Source of the DNA: Burkholderiaceae bacterium
GTDB taxonomy: Bacteria; Pseudomonadota; Gammaproteobacteria; Burkholderiales; Burkholderiaceae
Length of the DNA stretch: 34,100 bases
NCBI GenBank assembly: GCA_947462685.1
Contig: CANHPL010000027.1
Span: 1 to 34,100, forward strand
Direction of reading: 5' to 3'
The notes beneath the pieces were generated by a model. That model worked only from the letters and a program-made list of their open reading frames with translations. It did not search any database and had not been told where the DNA came from. This document shows positions 1-6,843 of this stretch, one piece after another. Position 1 is the first letter of the stretch, and each line of letters starts with the position of its first letter. The translations under genes were made by a program, and so were the position numbers.

Positions 1-79
1 AGGCATAGTCCAGAGAGTGGGGAAACTCACACCAATCGGAATCCTTTGGTCTGGGGTTAAAGTCCCTGAAGGCCCACTA
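1..79 (+). repeat. Group I intron 3' end joined to tRNA-Ile(CAU) 3' half (copy A, cut by window edge)
   Basis: Bases 1-39 match the last part of the Azoarcus-type tRNA-Ile group I intron as I remember it: the P8/P7' strand GGCATAGTCCAGAGAGTGG, then a P9 hairpin GTGGG-GAAA-CTCAC, ending in CGG. Base 39 would be the terminal omega-G. From 40 the sequence continues as a tRNA-Ile(CAU) 3' exon: AATCCTTTGGTC, a T-arm GGGG-TTAAAGT-CCCT, acceptor strand AGGCCCA, then CTA where CCA would be expected. The 5' part of the intron lies outside the window, so it cannot be said whether this copy is complete. The nearly identical stretch at 3946-4021 shows that it is a repeat. Confidence 0.75.
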
Positions 80-117
80 ATGTGGAACCCTTATCAGTCA
101 TGGTGGGGGCTTTGTCT
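72..117 (+). terminator. Possible terminator / conserved tail of repeat copy A
   Basis: GCCCAC near 73-78 can pair with GTGGGGGC near 103-110, followed by TTTGTCTTT. The stretch CTAATGTGGAACC...AGTCATGGTGG...TTTGTCTTT recurs in degenerate form at about 26136-26180, so this tail seems to belong to the repeat unit. The stem is imperfect and the loop long, so terminator function is only a guess. Confidence 0.35.
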
Positions 118-774
118 TTAGTCCTTTTGGATTAGCTGTTCAAATGCATTTAAGAATGACTCAGGAGGTTGGGCCCCTTGCAATAGATATTGATCGTTAA
201 GAATAATTGATGGAACTGAGCTTATACCTGCGTTAATATAAGCGGTCTCTGCTTCGCGAACTTCTTTAGTAAATTCATTGTTCTTTAGTACCTCTTGAGC
301 TCTATCCTTATTTAGACCAGAACGAGTTACAGCATCCAGTAGATTTTTCTGATCATCCAAATTAACTGCTAAACAAAAGTAAGTGTTGAGCAATTCTATT
401 TTAAGAATCGATTGCTTTTCTAGCCCAAACTCCTGAGCCGCCCAATATAAAAGACGATGAGCATCAAATGTGTTGTAAATCCTCTTTCGACCTTCCGGAT
501 GAAACTCAAACCCCGCCTCTGATGCTTTAAGACGAATATTAGCTTGATTAGCTTTGACCTTCTCTAGAGTTAAGCCATGCTTTCCAGTGAGATGCTCCAT
601 TGCATCTTGACCACCTAAAGGCATATTGGGATTAAGTTCAAAAGGGTGAAAGTGCACTTCAAATTTCACTTTATCGCTTAACTGGGAGATTGCCTGGTTA
701 AGATAGCCTAGGCCTACAGCACACCATGGGCAAGCCACATCAGATACATAATCTATTTTGATGGTTTGTTTCAT
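118..774 (-). CDS. DsbA-family oxidoreductase, FrnE-like
   Basis: This is a 218-residue thioredoxin-fold protein. The redox motif CPWC sits at residues 15-18, directly after the first beta strand, as in FrnE-like DsbA proteins and 2-hydroxychromene-2-carboxylate isomerases. A helical insertion fills roughly residues 40-165. The fold resumes with the cis-proline loop (SSVPSIILND, about residues 185-194) and the last helix. There is no signal peptide, so it should be cytoplasmic, where FrnE proteins act as thiol-disulfide oxidoreductases or isomerases linked to oxidative stress. The length is normal for the family. The gene stands alone, read towards intron repeat copy A; its ribosome-binding site is poor. 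The family call is firm, the substrate unknown. Confidence 0.85.
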   Translation of the reverse strand: MKQTIKIDYVSDVACPWCAVGLGYLNQAISQLSDKVKFEVHFHPFELNPNMPLGGQDAMEHLTGKHGLTLEKVKANQANIRLKASEAGFEFHPEGRKRIYNTFDAHRLLYWAAQEFGLEKQSILKIELLNTYFCLAVNLDDQKNLLDAVTRSGLNKDRAQEVLKNNEFTKEVREAETAYINAGISSVPSIILNDQYLLQGAQPPESFLNAFEQLIQKD

Positions 775-805
775 GTGCTTTATTTTACATTAGCCTATCA
801 ATTTC

Positions 806-858
806 TAGAAAACCACTTTGGTGCTACGAGGTTTTAAGATCATTGCTCCAAAGAGTTT
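806..858 (-). terminator. Imperfect hairpin downstream of the cytochrome gene; copy of a dispersed hairpin repeat
   Basis: On the minus strand CTTTGGAGCAATG pairs imperfectly with a later GTAGCACCAAAG, followed by GTGGTTTTCT. It lies just downstream of the cytochrome stop, in the position of a terminator. The right arm (CATTGCTCCAAAG on the plus strand, 841-853) is identical to the arm of the perfect hairpin at 20155-20190, and a half copy is present at about 13978-14015. Confidence 0.5.
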
Positions 859-868
859 TAACTTGAAA

Positions 869-1204
869 CTAATCAGCCGCACCACTTGATTTGGAAACGT
901 ATATCGCAATCGCCTTGATATCCTCGGGAGAAAGATTTCCCTTGTAAGAGGGCATTGCTCCAATACCATTATTAAGGGCAGAAGTCACTCTGAGTTGATT
1001 AGGTTTTAATTCATCTAGTATTGGGCCAACAGCCCCTTCCGATCCGGCATCTTTTAAAGTATGACAAACAGCACAGGGGGGGACAGCGTTGGAGAAAAGT
1101 TTTTTGCCTAAGGCAAAATTACTTGTCTCATCAGCCATCACAAAACTTGTTATTGAACTAAACAAAGAAATATATAGTAACTTTACAAAAACTCTGCAAT
1201 GCAT
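869..1204 (-). CDS. sorB: Small periplasmic c-type cytochrome, SorB-like subunit of sulfite dehydrogenase
   Basis: A single heme-binding motif CAVCH (C44, C47, H48 counted from the ATG start) follows an N-terminal hydrophobic signal peptide that ends near VMADE. The methionine of GAMPSYKG (about residue 84) is the likely sixth ligand. At 111 residues it fits a class I monoheme cytochrome. The reading frame is open to a TTG at 1216 inside the upstream gene, but I prefer the ATG at 1202-1204, which lies a few bases after the sorA stop and gives a normal signal peptide. It directly follows the sulfite dehydrogenase gene and is presumably its electron acceptor, as in SorAB enzymes. The symbol rests on this context. 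Confidence 0.8.
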   Translation of the reverse strand: MHCRVFVKLLYISLFSSITSFVMADETSNFALGKKLFSNAVPPCAVCHTLKDAGSEGAVGPILDELKPNQLRVTSALNNGIGAMPSYKGNLSPEDIKAIAIYVSKSSGAAD

Positions 1205-1208
1205 ATTC

Positions 1209-2420
1209 TTAGGCAACTGTAATGTTGAATGAATGGTCTATCCAACTATTATTGTTATAGCCACTTAGATTTTCTCCTCTAGTTTCTGGCTGGGACTTTC
1301 CAGAAGTATCGGTAGCTCTTGAGGCAAGGGTGTAACTGCCAGTACCTAACAGCGTTTCTAGAACAAATTGTCGCCAAGCATATTTACCAAGGTCGGGTCC
1401 GACAAAACGTGCCTGTTGCCAAGTTTTTCCACCATTGATGGAGACTTCAACCCCTTTAACAGCATGTAATCCACCAAAGGCAACACCTTGGATTTGAACT
1501 TTACCTGGTCTAACAGGACCGCTATCAGTAAAAGGAGAATTAATCCAAGATTTGATATTCATTTCTTGCACTGAAGGCTGGGAGGGGTCTGATTTTCCAC
1601 CTTGAGGTGTTATTCGATATCCATGAGACATAATCTTGGCATCGCTTTCTTGCGCGCTAAAAGTTAATTCTTTAATGTATTTAATATTATTAACGCCCGT
1701 ATACCCCGGCACTATCAATCTCAAAGGGCCCCCATGTGCAAGAGGCACTGGCGATCCATTCATTTCCCAAGCTAAAAGTGCATCCTGCATTGCAGCAAGT
1801 GGGACAGATCGTTCGACAATAACACTTTTGGGGTCAATGCCATCTGGCAATTTTTCACCGCCAGTGCCAGTAATAAATTTCATATTAGGCAGTACGCCCC
1901 CAAGTGTTTGAGCGACCATTCGGACAGGAACGCCACTCCAAATAACGCATCCTGCTGCACCTACAGTCCATGGTGTTCCGCTGGGTTTGCTAGGGAAATA
2001 GCCACGTCCGTTACCTGAACACTGAAGAACTGCTGCTGTAGTTTCTAATCCTAAGCCTTTCAATTCCGCTAGAGTAAATACGCGAGGCTCTTTAACTCCT
2101 CGAATACTGATTTCCCATGCGTCTCGATTGGTAACGATACTTGGATTTGGGGCAGGAAGATTGTTTCTAATAAAGAGTTGATCCGATGGAGTTATGACAC
2201 TAGTACCAAAGGCTGAACGTTTAGTTTCAATAGTCGTTGAACTATGAACAATGAAATTTTTAGGGTCTTTCCAAGCTACATAGGGAGGTAGAGGTTTAAT
2301 GACCTCTGCAGCAGCTTGCGCGAAAATGGTTTTATGAAAGCTTGCAAGACCTGCGATGACTACTGATCCGGCGCTACCTATCAATAAATTACGGCGACCG
2401 TGATTATAAAGTTTTGTCAT
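1209..2420 (-). CDS. sorA: Molybdopterin sulfite dehydrogenase catalytic subunit (SorA/SoxC family)
   Basis: The 403-residue protein starts with a Tat signal (GRRNLLIGSAG, twin arginine at residues 9-10). The sulfite oxidase fold follows, with the molybdenum-ligand cysteine in VLQCSGNGRG (C134), FIRNNLPAP before it and the GYTGVNNIKYI stretch around residue 240. The C-terminal third (about 285-403) is the Ig-like Mo-co dimerisation domain. Such enzymes oxidise sulfite to sulfate in the periplasm and pass electrons to a cytochrome c. The partner cytochrome is the next gene downstream, so the two form a sorA-sorB operon. SoxC is the close alternative, but no sox genes are visible here. The first gap-free start is the ATG at 2420. 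Confidence 0.85.
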   Translation of the reverse strand: MTKLYNHGRRNLLIGSAGSVVIAGLASFHKTIFAQAAAEVIKPLPPYVAWKDPKNFIVHSSTTIETKRSAFGTSVITPSDQLFIRNNLPAPNPSIVTNRDAWEISIRGVKEPRVFTLAELKGLGLETTAAVLQCSGNGRGYFPSKPSGTPWTVGAAGCVIWSGVPVRMVAQTLGGVLPNMKFITGTGGEKLPDGIDPKSVIVERSVPLAAMQDALLAWEMNGSPVPLAHGGPLRLIVPGYTGVNNIKYIKELTFSAQESDAKIMSHGYRITPQGGKSDPSQPSVQEMNIKSWINSPFTDSGPVRPGKVQIQGVAFGGLHAVKGVEVSINGGKTWQQARFVGPDLGKYAWRQFVLETLLGTGSYTLASRATDTSGKSQPETRGENLSGYNNNSWIDHSFNITVA

Positions 2421-2641
2421 AGTAATCTTTCATTCAGAAGGCTTTTATTTGAAGAATGCCACTACTTCTACAACACTAAAAATATCTTATCACAATACTT
2501 TAGATTCAAATACACAGACATAATCAGTATCTTCTCCAAAAAACTTAAATCTTTACAAACCCTAAAACTGTAACTGCATCAATAAACTTAATCATAGGGC
2601 GTGAAACTTTAGGCATTGTTTTTAAATGAGGAATCTTGGGT

Positions 2642-2791
2642 AAGAAATTCTTTACAAGATGACGAAAGTCGCTGTATGAATAGTGTCAAATTCGCTACAA
2701 CCTAAATGAAGAAATTCATAAGGTAATGCTGAGCCAAGCTTCTGATAGATGATTATCAGTTGAAGGTGAAGAGACTAGACGGCGCCCGCCT
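2642..2791 (+). repeat. Truncated group I intron (copy B)
   Basis: Over most of its length this copy aligns with the intron at 3762-3984. It shares the P2 hairpin GATGACGAAAGTCGCTGT, the P3/P4 stretch GTGTCAAATTCG, the P4-P5 strand GAGCCAAGCTTCTGAT and the P7/P3' segment GAAGGTGAAGAGACTAGACG. It breaks off after GCGCCCGCC and lacks P8, the second P7 strand, P9 and the tRNA exon, so it cannot splice. The guide-sequence position reads TTCTTT rather than GTG. After the break comes TTATGCTCAAAAC, a 13-mer also found next to the tRNA-like fragment at about 24970. Confidence 0.75.
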
Positions 2792-2900
2792 TATGCTCAA
2801 AACTGTAAAGAATAGGTCCAGTATAAAGTGGAAAGTATGTCTCAGGTCATACATCAATGACTTAGCATGAAAATGCTGGGTCATTTTTCATAAATGTGTA

Positions 2901-2918
2901 GTCGGTGTGTAAGCAAAT
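2901..2918. repeat. Left arm of an 18-bp inverted repeat around the toxin-antitoxin pair
   Basis: GTCGGTGTGTAAGCAAAT at 2901-2918 is the reverse complement of ATTTGCTTACACACCGTC at 3687-3704 with a single mismatch (17 of 18). The two arms enclose 804 bp holding only the toxin-antitoxin genes. I found no obvious target-site duplication outside the arms. Confidence 0.7.
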
Positions 2919-3135
2919 TCAATAAACTACAAATGTTTACACCAATAGATATAAGGCTCAAGTTAGGAGCAATAAACTAAATCTGTAAAACAGAATATCA
3001 ATATTTAGGATAAATATAAAAAAACGATATTTTTATATAAGTTAGGACTAACATGCATAAAAATATCATTTTTTTATGCAACTAGTTAACTGCCTGCCAA
3101 GCTTATTGGAATGAGATTTTCTTTTCTCGTAAATG

Positions 3136-3411
3136 TTATTTGTAAATTTCTTTACGATCACCAATGCGTAAAACCAGAATACAAATGGTTTTGTCTTGAA
3201 TGCTCGCAATGATTCGATAATCACCAACGCGGTATTTCCAAAACTCACCAAGTCTAGACCCTTTTAGAGCTTCACCAAGTTCTCTGGGATCTTTATGTTT
3301 AGCAAGTCTGAATTTTAAAAACTGAAGAATTCGTTTGGCTATTTGTGGGTCTAATTTCCCTAATTCTTTCTTTGCCGATGGGTCAAATTCAATCTGCCAA
3401 ACCAAGTTCAC
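3136..3411 (-). CDS. RelE/ParE-family toxin of a type II toxin-antitoxin pair
   Basis: The 91-residue product has the RelE fold signature: an N-terminal strand (WQIEFDPSAKKELGKLD), a helical hairpin, then WKYRVGDYRIIASI and ILVLRIGDRKEIYK at the C-terminus. The arginines and the final tyrosine are typical of ribosome-dependent RNase toxins of the RelE group; I infer mRNA cleavage on the ribosome from the family. The start is a GTG at 3409-3411, lying inside the antitoxin gene, so the two reading frames overlap by 23 bases and are probably translationally coupled. Length and order (antitoxin first) are normal. Confidence 0.85.
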   Translation of the reverse strand: MNLVWQIEFDPSAKKELGKLDPQIAKRILQFLKFRLAKHKDPRELGEALKGSRLGEFWKYRVGDYRIIASIQDKTICILVLRIGDRKEIYK

Positions 3412-3613
3412 GCTCTAATTGGTTTAGTTTGATTGTCTTGGTTTTGCCATTTTTAATGTTGTTCAGCCGCTTCTCAGCCAAATAGAGATCTTCAAGATCA
3501 TCTAAATATTCTAGAATTGCTTCGCGGACATAAAAAGTTTTAGTCCGCCCAGTTTTAGCGGCTAAAGTGCCAAGTCGTAATTCAATGTCTTCGGGTAACC
3601 TAATCGCAAGCAT
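3389..3613 (-). CDS. RelB-like ribbon-helix-helix antitoxin
   Basis: The product has 74 residues. Residues 1-50 (LAIRLPEDIELRLGTLAAKTGRTKTFYVREAI and on) form a MetJ/Arc ribbon-helix-helix DNA-binding domain. The charged tail, with NGKTKTIKLNQLERELGL, should wrap the toxin. The ATG at 3611-3613 has a strong Shine-Dalgarno AAGGAGG at 3618-3624. The promoter just upstream contains a palindrome over its -10 box, which fits autorepression by the antitoxin and the toxin-antitoxin complex. The pair is enclosed by inverted repeats and lies between two intron copies. Confidence 0.85.
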   Translation of the reverse strand: MLAIRLPEDIELRLGTLAAKTGRTKTFYVREAILEYLDDLEDLYLAEKRLNNIKNGKTKTIKLNQLERELGLAD

Positions 3614-3631
3614 AAAGCCTCCTTAATCTGC

Positions 3632-3666
3632 TATACAAGTATATCAAATATCCTCTATAAGTTCAA
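3632..3666 (-). promoter_or_regulatory. Sigma-70 promoter and operator of the toxin-antitoxin operon
   Basis: On the minus strand TTGAAC (3661-3666) is followed after exactly 17 bases by TATACT (3638-3643). The perfect palindrome TATACAAGTATA (3632-3643) covers the -10 box and is the natural operator for the ribbon-helix-helix antitoxin. Transcription would begin near 3630, shortly before the AAGGAGG ribosome site. Confidence 0.7.
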
Positions 3667-3686
3667 TGCTAACTTATTCACTATAC

Positions 3687-3704
3687 ATTTGCTTACACAC
3701 CGTC
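3687..3704. repeat. Right arm of the 18-bp inverted repeat
   Basis: This is the partner of 2901-2918. The sequence around and after this arm (TTACACACCGTCACGGACCGCTTATAG) is also similar to 18702-18730, so the right arm is shared with the upstream box of the intron repeat. Either the toxin-antitoxin element landed in that box, or the box itself is a recombination site. Confidence 0.6.
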
Positions 3705-3761
3705 ACGGACCGCTTATAGCGCTCCATACTATGGAGTTCTATTAAGGGTATTTGCTCTCAT
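3698..3761 (+). repeat. Upstream box of intron copy C with degenerate tRNA-Ile 5' half
   Basis: ACCGCTTATAGCG..CTATGGAGTTCTATTAAGG is about three-quarters identical to 18706-18757. It contains the perfect hairpin CTCCATA-C-TATGGAG (3722-3736). The last part, AGTTCTATTAAGGGTATTTGCTCTCAT, can be read as a decayed D-arm and anticodon 5' strand of tRNA-Ile ending in the CAT anticodon at 3759-3761. No strand complementary to the acceptor 3' strand ACGGCCT is present, so this is not an intact tRNA. Confidence 0.5.
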
Positions 3762-3984
3762 AAAAATTGTGTACCAGATGACGAAAGTCGCTGTGTGAAT
3801 GGCATCAAATTCGGTGAAACCTAAGTGTGATTATTTCAATAGTTACATAAGGCAATTCCGAGCCAAGCTTCTGATGTAGTATGTCAGTTGAAGGTGAAGA
3901 GACTAGACAGCGCCCGCCTAAGTGCTAGTAGTTGGCATATGGTGAAGGCATAGTCTAGAGAGTGGGGAAACTCACACCAATCGG
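3762..3984 (+). ncRNA. Group I intron of the Azoarcus tRNA-Ile(CAU) type (copy C, nearly complete, 223 nt)
   Basis: The order of conserved pieces is that of the small bacterial subgroup IC3 introns. There is a guide sequence GTG at 3769-3771 able to pair with the exon CAT, and a P2 hairpin capped by GAAA (3778-3790). P3/J3-4/P4 has TCAAATTCGGTGAAACCTAAG, with P5 and P4' in GGCAATTCCGAGCCAAGCTTC. P6' and P7 have GAAGGTGAAGAGACTAGACAG. P8 and P7' have GGTGAAGGCATAGTC, and P9 has a GAAA loop. The last base is G at 3984. The canonical intron I remember has about 205 nt. P3 pairing (GGCATC against AGCGCCC) is poor and the 5' exon is degraded, so I think it is a decayed copy. Activity cannot be judged from sequence alone. 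Confidence 0.8.
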
Positions 3985-4021
3985 AATCCTTTGGTCCGAG
4001 GTTCAAGTCCCTGACGGCCTA
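3985..4021 (+). pseudogene. tRNA-Ile(CAU) 3' half attached to intron copy C
   Basis: AATCCTTTGGTC completes the anticodon stem and variable loop. The T-arm follows (AGG-TTCAAGT-CCCT), then acceptor strand ACGGCCT. Except for substitutions this is the 3' half of betaproteobacterial tRNA-Ile(CAU). It ends in AGAA rather than CCA and has no matching 5' acceptor strand upstream, so I call it a tRNA fragment. GGCCT (4016-4020) can pair with AGGCC (4034-4038) followed by TTTA, a weak terminator-like hairpin. Confidence 0.65.
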
Positions 4022-4159
4022 GAAAATAAATCAGGCCTTTACCCTATTATATTTTTTTGAAGATTTAACTAAAAACTAATTCTTTAAGTCATAGGCCACA
4101 CATTTTTAAAAGCTGGGTAGGCAATCTAAGTACACTGATATTTTCAGAAGCTATAAGAA

Positions 4160-5044
4160 TTAATTTTTTTCATATCTTGCAAATAAATCATCATGACCAA
4201 TCTCACATCCTAGGGATTTAGCACGTTGTTCACCCCATTTTTTCGCAATTTCATGAGTAACTAAGCTAGTTTCAGCTACTGCTTTTGAAATGCCGACTGC
4301 TAATTCTTTGATTAATGCGGTGTCCCTCGATCCAAGCATCCAAGGACTTGAGCCAGTGATTACTTCAAACTCTCTAATTTTTAATAGAAGCTCCAGGTTA
4401 TTTAGGGCCAATGGTCCTGCAGCGGGACCAAAACCTTTATCCCGACCTTGATGGAAATGAAACGCCTCGAGAATTTCACTGTCCAGAGAGTCTGATGGCA
4501 ACCAAGTCTCCTTACCGTTGTAAGTTAAAACTGTATAAAGGGAGGTTTTTAATACTTTACAAAATTGTTCTAACCAGTCAAACGCGACCAAATCAAAAAA
4601 AGCTGCAGCAGTAATTAAATCCGCTGATTCAGAAAGCGTAAACTCAAGATCGCTAGCAAGATCTCTTTGTATAAAATGCACAATTATTTCATAATTATTT
4701 TTAACTAAAGTTACTGGTGTAATCGTAGAATCACAATCAGATTTGATTTTTGCTTTCCCATAAATGGCGTCATCTGCCCAGATACAAAGTGTTTTACGAG
4801 CCGCTTGTAAAAGTAGTGGATCGTAATCAATCAGCGTCCATTTTTGATTATGGTGAATTAATGGCGCTAGAGCCCGAAGATTGGAGCCTGTCCCAGACCC
4901 TAAATCGATTATGTGAAGAGGGCCATTCTTTAAGCTTGCAATTTGTTCAAGATATTTAAGCACTTGCTCTTGCAAAAAAGAATTTCGTGAACGATGGTCT
5001 GCACCTTCACGTAAGCTTAACCAATCAGTTGAAAAAGAATTCAT
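4160..5044 (-). CDS. Class I SAM-dependent methyltransferase
   Basis: This 294-residue protein has the Rossmann-fold motif I (IIDLGSGTGSNLRAL, about residues 44-58) and motif II acidic residue in WTLIDYDPLLL. A motif IV region follows (SADLITAAAFFDLVAFDWLEQF), lacking the NPPY signature of nucleic-acid adenine methylases, so a small-molecule substrate is more likely. The C-terminal third is variable (TGSSPWMLGSRDTAL). It follows the ABC exporter after a short gap and is the third gene of a minus-strand unit with the OpgH-like glucosyltransferase. I infer that it modifies a product of this region, but the substrate is unknown. The ATG at 5044 has no clear ribosome site. Confidence 0.75.
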   Translation of the reverse strand: MNSFSTDWLSLREGADHRSRNSFLQEQVLKYLEQIASLKNGPLHIIDLGSGTGSNLRALAPLIHHNQKWTLIDYDPLLLQAARKTLCIWADDAIYGKAKIKSDCDSTITPVTLVKNNYEIIVHFIQRDLASDLEFTLSESADLITAAAFFDLVAFDWLEQFCKVLKTSLYTVLTYNGKETWLPSDSLDSEILEAFHFHQGRDKGFGPAAGPLALNNLELLLKIREFEVITGSSPWMLGSRDTALIKELAVGISKAVAETSLVTHEIAKKWGEQRAKSLGCEIGHDDLFARYEKN

Positions 5045-5077
5045 AAATGTAATTAAATTGAAGAGATGTAACGATCA

Positions 5078-6835
5078 TTATGGATGCGTTAGGCCAAATT
5101 GAATATTGACCATTTCATTAAATTGGCTACTTTTCTCACAAAGAGATTGATAGGTTCCAGCCTCGATAATCTTGCCGGCTGCCATCACTAAAATCATATT
5201 TGCATTTTTAATGGTGCTTAGTCTGTGTGCAATGATTAAAGTAGTCCGAGAATGCATCACTTCACTCATCGCTTTAATTAAGCTTTCTTCGGTAGCGCTA
5301 TCTAATGCACTAGTAGCTTCATCTAGGACGAGAATAGGTGGATCCTTGAGCAAAGCACGTGCAATGGAAAGACGTTGCCGCTCGCCTCCAGATAAAATCC
5401 GCCCTCTTTCACCGATGATAGTATCAAAACCCTCCGGCTGATTTTCAATAAACTCAAGTGCTTGCGCACGTTGACAAGCTTTTCGTATCTCCATTTCACT
5501 CGCATGTGGCGCACCAACTAGAAGGTTTTCAGCAATCGATCGATTAAATAATAAGGGCTCCTGAAAGACCACGCCAATATTTCTGCGCAGTGCAGACAAA
5601 TCAAAATTTTTCACATCAACACCATCTATAGTGATTCGTCCAGACTGGGTATCAAAGGCGCGATAAAGTAGGCTCAATAAGGTTGACTTTCCAGCCCCAG
5701 AAACGCCAACTAAGGCAATTGTCTCACCTGGATGTGCTGTAAAACTCACCTCGTCTATAGCTTTATACCGATTATTGTAACTAAAGCAAACTTCATTAAA
5801 TTTGATCAAACCGACACATCGCCCTGGGTCTACCGCATTCGGAATATTCTGAATATCTGGCGATGTATCCAAGACTTCAAAAAACTGCTGTAATCTGGGG
5901 GCGTCTGTAGCTAACTTGTTAGCAAATGTCACGATTTGCTCTAAGCGGCCAATAAAAATTCCCGCAAAACCAATAAAGGTTACGATTTCGCCTATAGTTA
6001 TGAGTGACTTTGCGAAAAGCCATGACCCAAAAATAATAATACAGAGAATGCTGAGCGTTGTTGCAGATTTTGTGAGTACCGTGACTATTGCCCACCATGA
6101 CAGAACAGGTAACTGAGCATTAAGAACCTTCTGGCTGATACCCTTTAGGGCTTTCACTTCAAGCTGAATTCTTGCAAAGCTTTGTACTAGAGCAATATTA
6201 CTTAAAGTATCGGATGCTAATTCCGCTAAATCAGAATGGTGAGTCTCAATGGCCTGCTGAAGATCTTGAGTTTTTCTTAAGATGAAGTGGGTAAGTAATC
6301 CAAAAAATAAACAAAGACTAATTAGCACTAAAGCAAGTTGCCAATTCATATATAGCACCAAAGGAATCAGAATGACTAAAGAGATGAAAGCGGCTAGATG
6401 TTCGCGAAAGAAACTCAGCCAAAGCCACCAAAGGGTATCTGTACCTGCTAGCATGATTTTCATCAGCCGACCGGAATGAGTTTGCGACTGCTGTTTCAGA
6501 GGCATATGTAATACATGCTCGAAATACTCACCAAAGACTTTATGGCGTTGGCGATGCGCCAGACGATCTGAGAATAACGCAACTAGTGTTGAAGTAGCAA
6601 TCGTAAAAAATCCAAAAAGTATCCAAATGATTAATAAAGGTCCGACTTCATTCCATAGGGAGGTTGTTCGCAACGCATCAGTATTTGCCAGAGTGTTGAT
6701 GACCTTGCCAAACAATATCGGTTCAGCAAAAAGCGAAATAGCAAGTGTCAGATTCGCAAACGCCAATATCCAGGCTAGCTGACTATCAGAGTTAAGCTTT
6801 TTTAATGCACGTGTATATATTCTAATGAGGCTCAT
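5078..6835 (-). CDS. ABC exporter, glucan-exporter (NdvA/ChvA) type, fused membrane and ATPase domains
   Basis: This is a half-transporter of 585 residues from the ATG at 6833-6835. An upstream in-frame TTG at 6847 overlaps the OpgH stop and is the alternative start. I prefer the ATG because MSLIRIYTRALKKL resembles the NdvA N-terminus. Residues 1-310 carry about six membrane segments. The ATPase domain follows, with Walker A GVSGAGKSTLL, Q-loop VVFQEPLLF, signature LSGGERQRL, Walker B ILVLDEATSALD and H-loop IIAHRLSTI. Length and order match the exporters of cyclic beta-1,2-glucan. It lies directly downstream of a glucosyltransferase gene, so export of the product of that enzyme or of the neighbouring pathway is likely. 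The exact cargo is inferred. Confidence 0.85.
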   Translation of the reverse strand: MSLIRIYTRALKKLNSDSQLAWILAFANLTLAISLFAEPILFGKVINTLANTDALRTTSLWNEVGPLLIIWILFGFFTIATSTLVALFSDRLAHRQRHKVFGEYFEHVLHMPLKQQSQTHSGRLMKIMLAGTDTLWWLWLSFFREHLAAFISLVILIPLVLYMNWQLALVLISLCLFFGLLTHFILRKTQDLQQAIETHHSDLAELASDTLSNIALVQSFARIQLEVKALKGISQKVLNAQLPVLSWWAIVTVLTKSATTLSILCIIIFGSWLFAKSLITIGEIVTFIGFAGIFIGRLEQIVTFANKLATDAPRLQQFFEVLDTSPDIQNIPNAVDPGRCVGLIKFNEVCFSYNNRYKAIDEVSFTAHPGETIALVGVSGAGKSTLLSLLYRAFDTQSGRITIDGVDVKNFDLSALRRNIGVVFQEPLLFNRSIAENLLVGAPHASEMEIRKACQRAQALEFIENQPEGFDTIIGERGRILSGGERQRLSIARALLKDPPILVLDEATSALDSATEESLIKAMSEVMHSRTTLIIAHRLSTIKNANMILVMAAGKIIEAGTYQSLCEKSSQFNEMVNIQFGLTHP

Positions 6836-6843
6836 GAATACGA

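Larger units (their letters stand above)
2421..3135. other. 715-bp gap: intron copy B, then AT-rich DNA with the left inverted repeat
   Basis: I see no convincing gene here. The region holds intron copy B (2642-2791) and, at 2901-2918, the left arm of an inverted repeat whose other arm lies beyond the toxin-antitoxin pair. The local sequence GGTGTGTAAGCAAAT...AAATGTTTACACC (2904-2943) can also fold on itself. From about 2940 to 3080 the DNA is very AT-rich, with repeated AAAAATATCAT-like words. Confidence 0.6.

Noticed and set aside
1636..1911. Plus-strand reading frame inside sorA, and similar long frames inside other genes
   Set aside because: These are antisense shadows without ribosome sites or recognisable protein features.
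3698..4021. A functional tRNA-Ile(CAU) gene interrupted by an intron
   Set aside because: The 5' half lacks an acceptor strand complementary to ACGGCCT and a normal D-arm, and the 3' end has no CCA. I describe it as a decayed unit.
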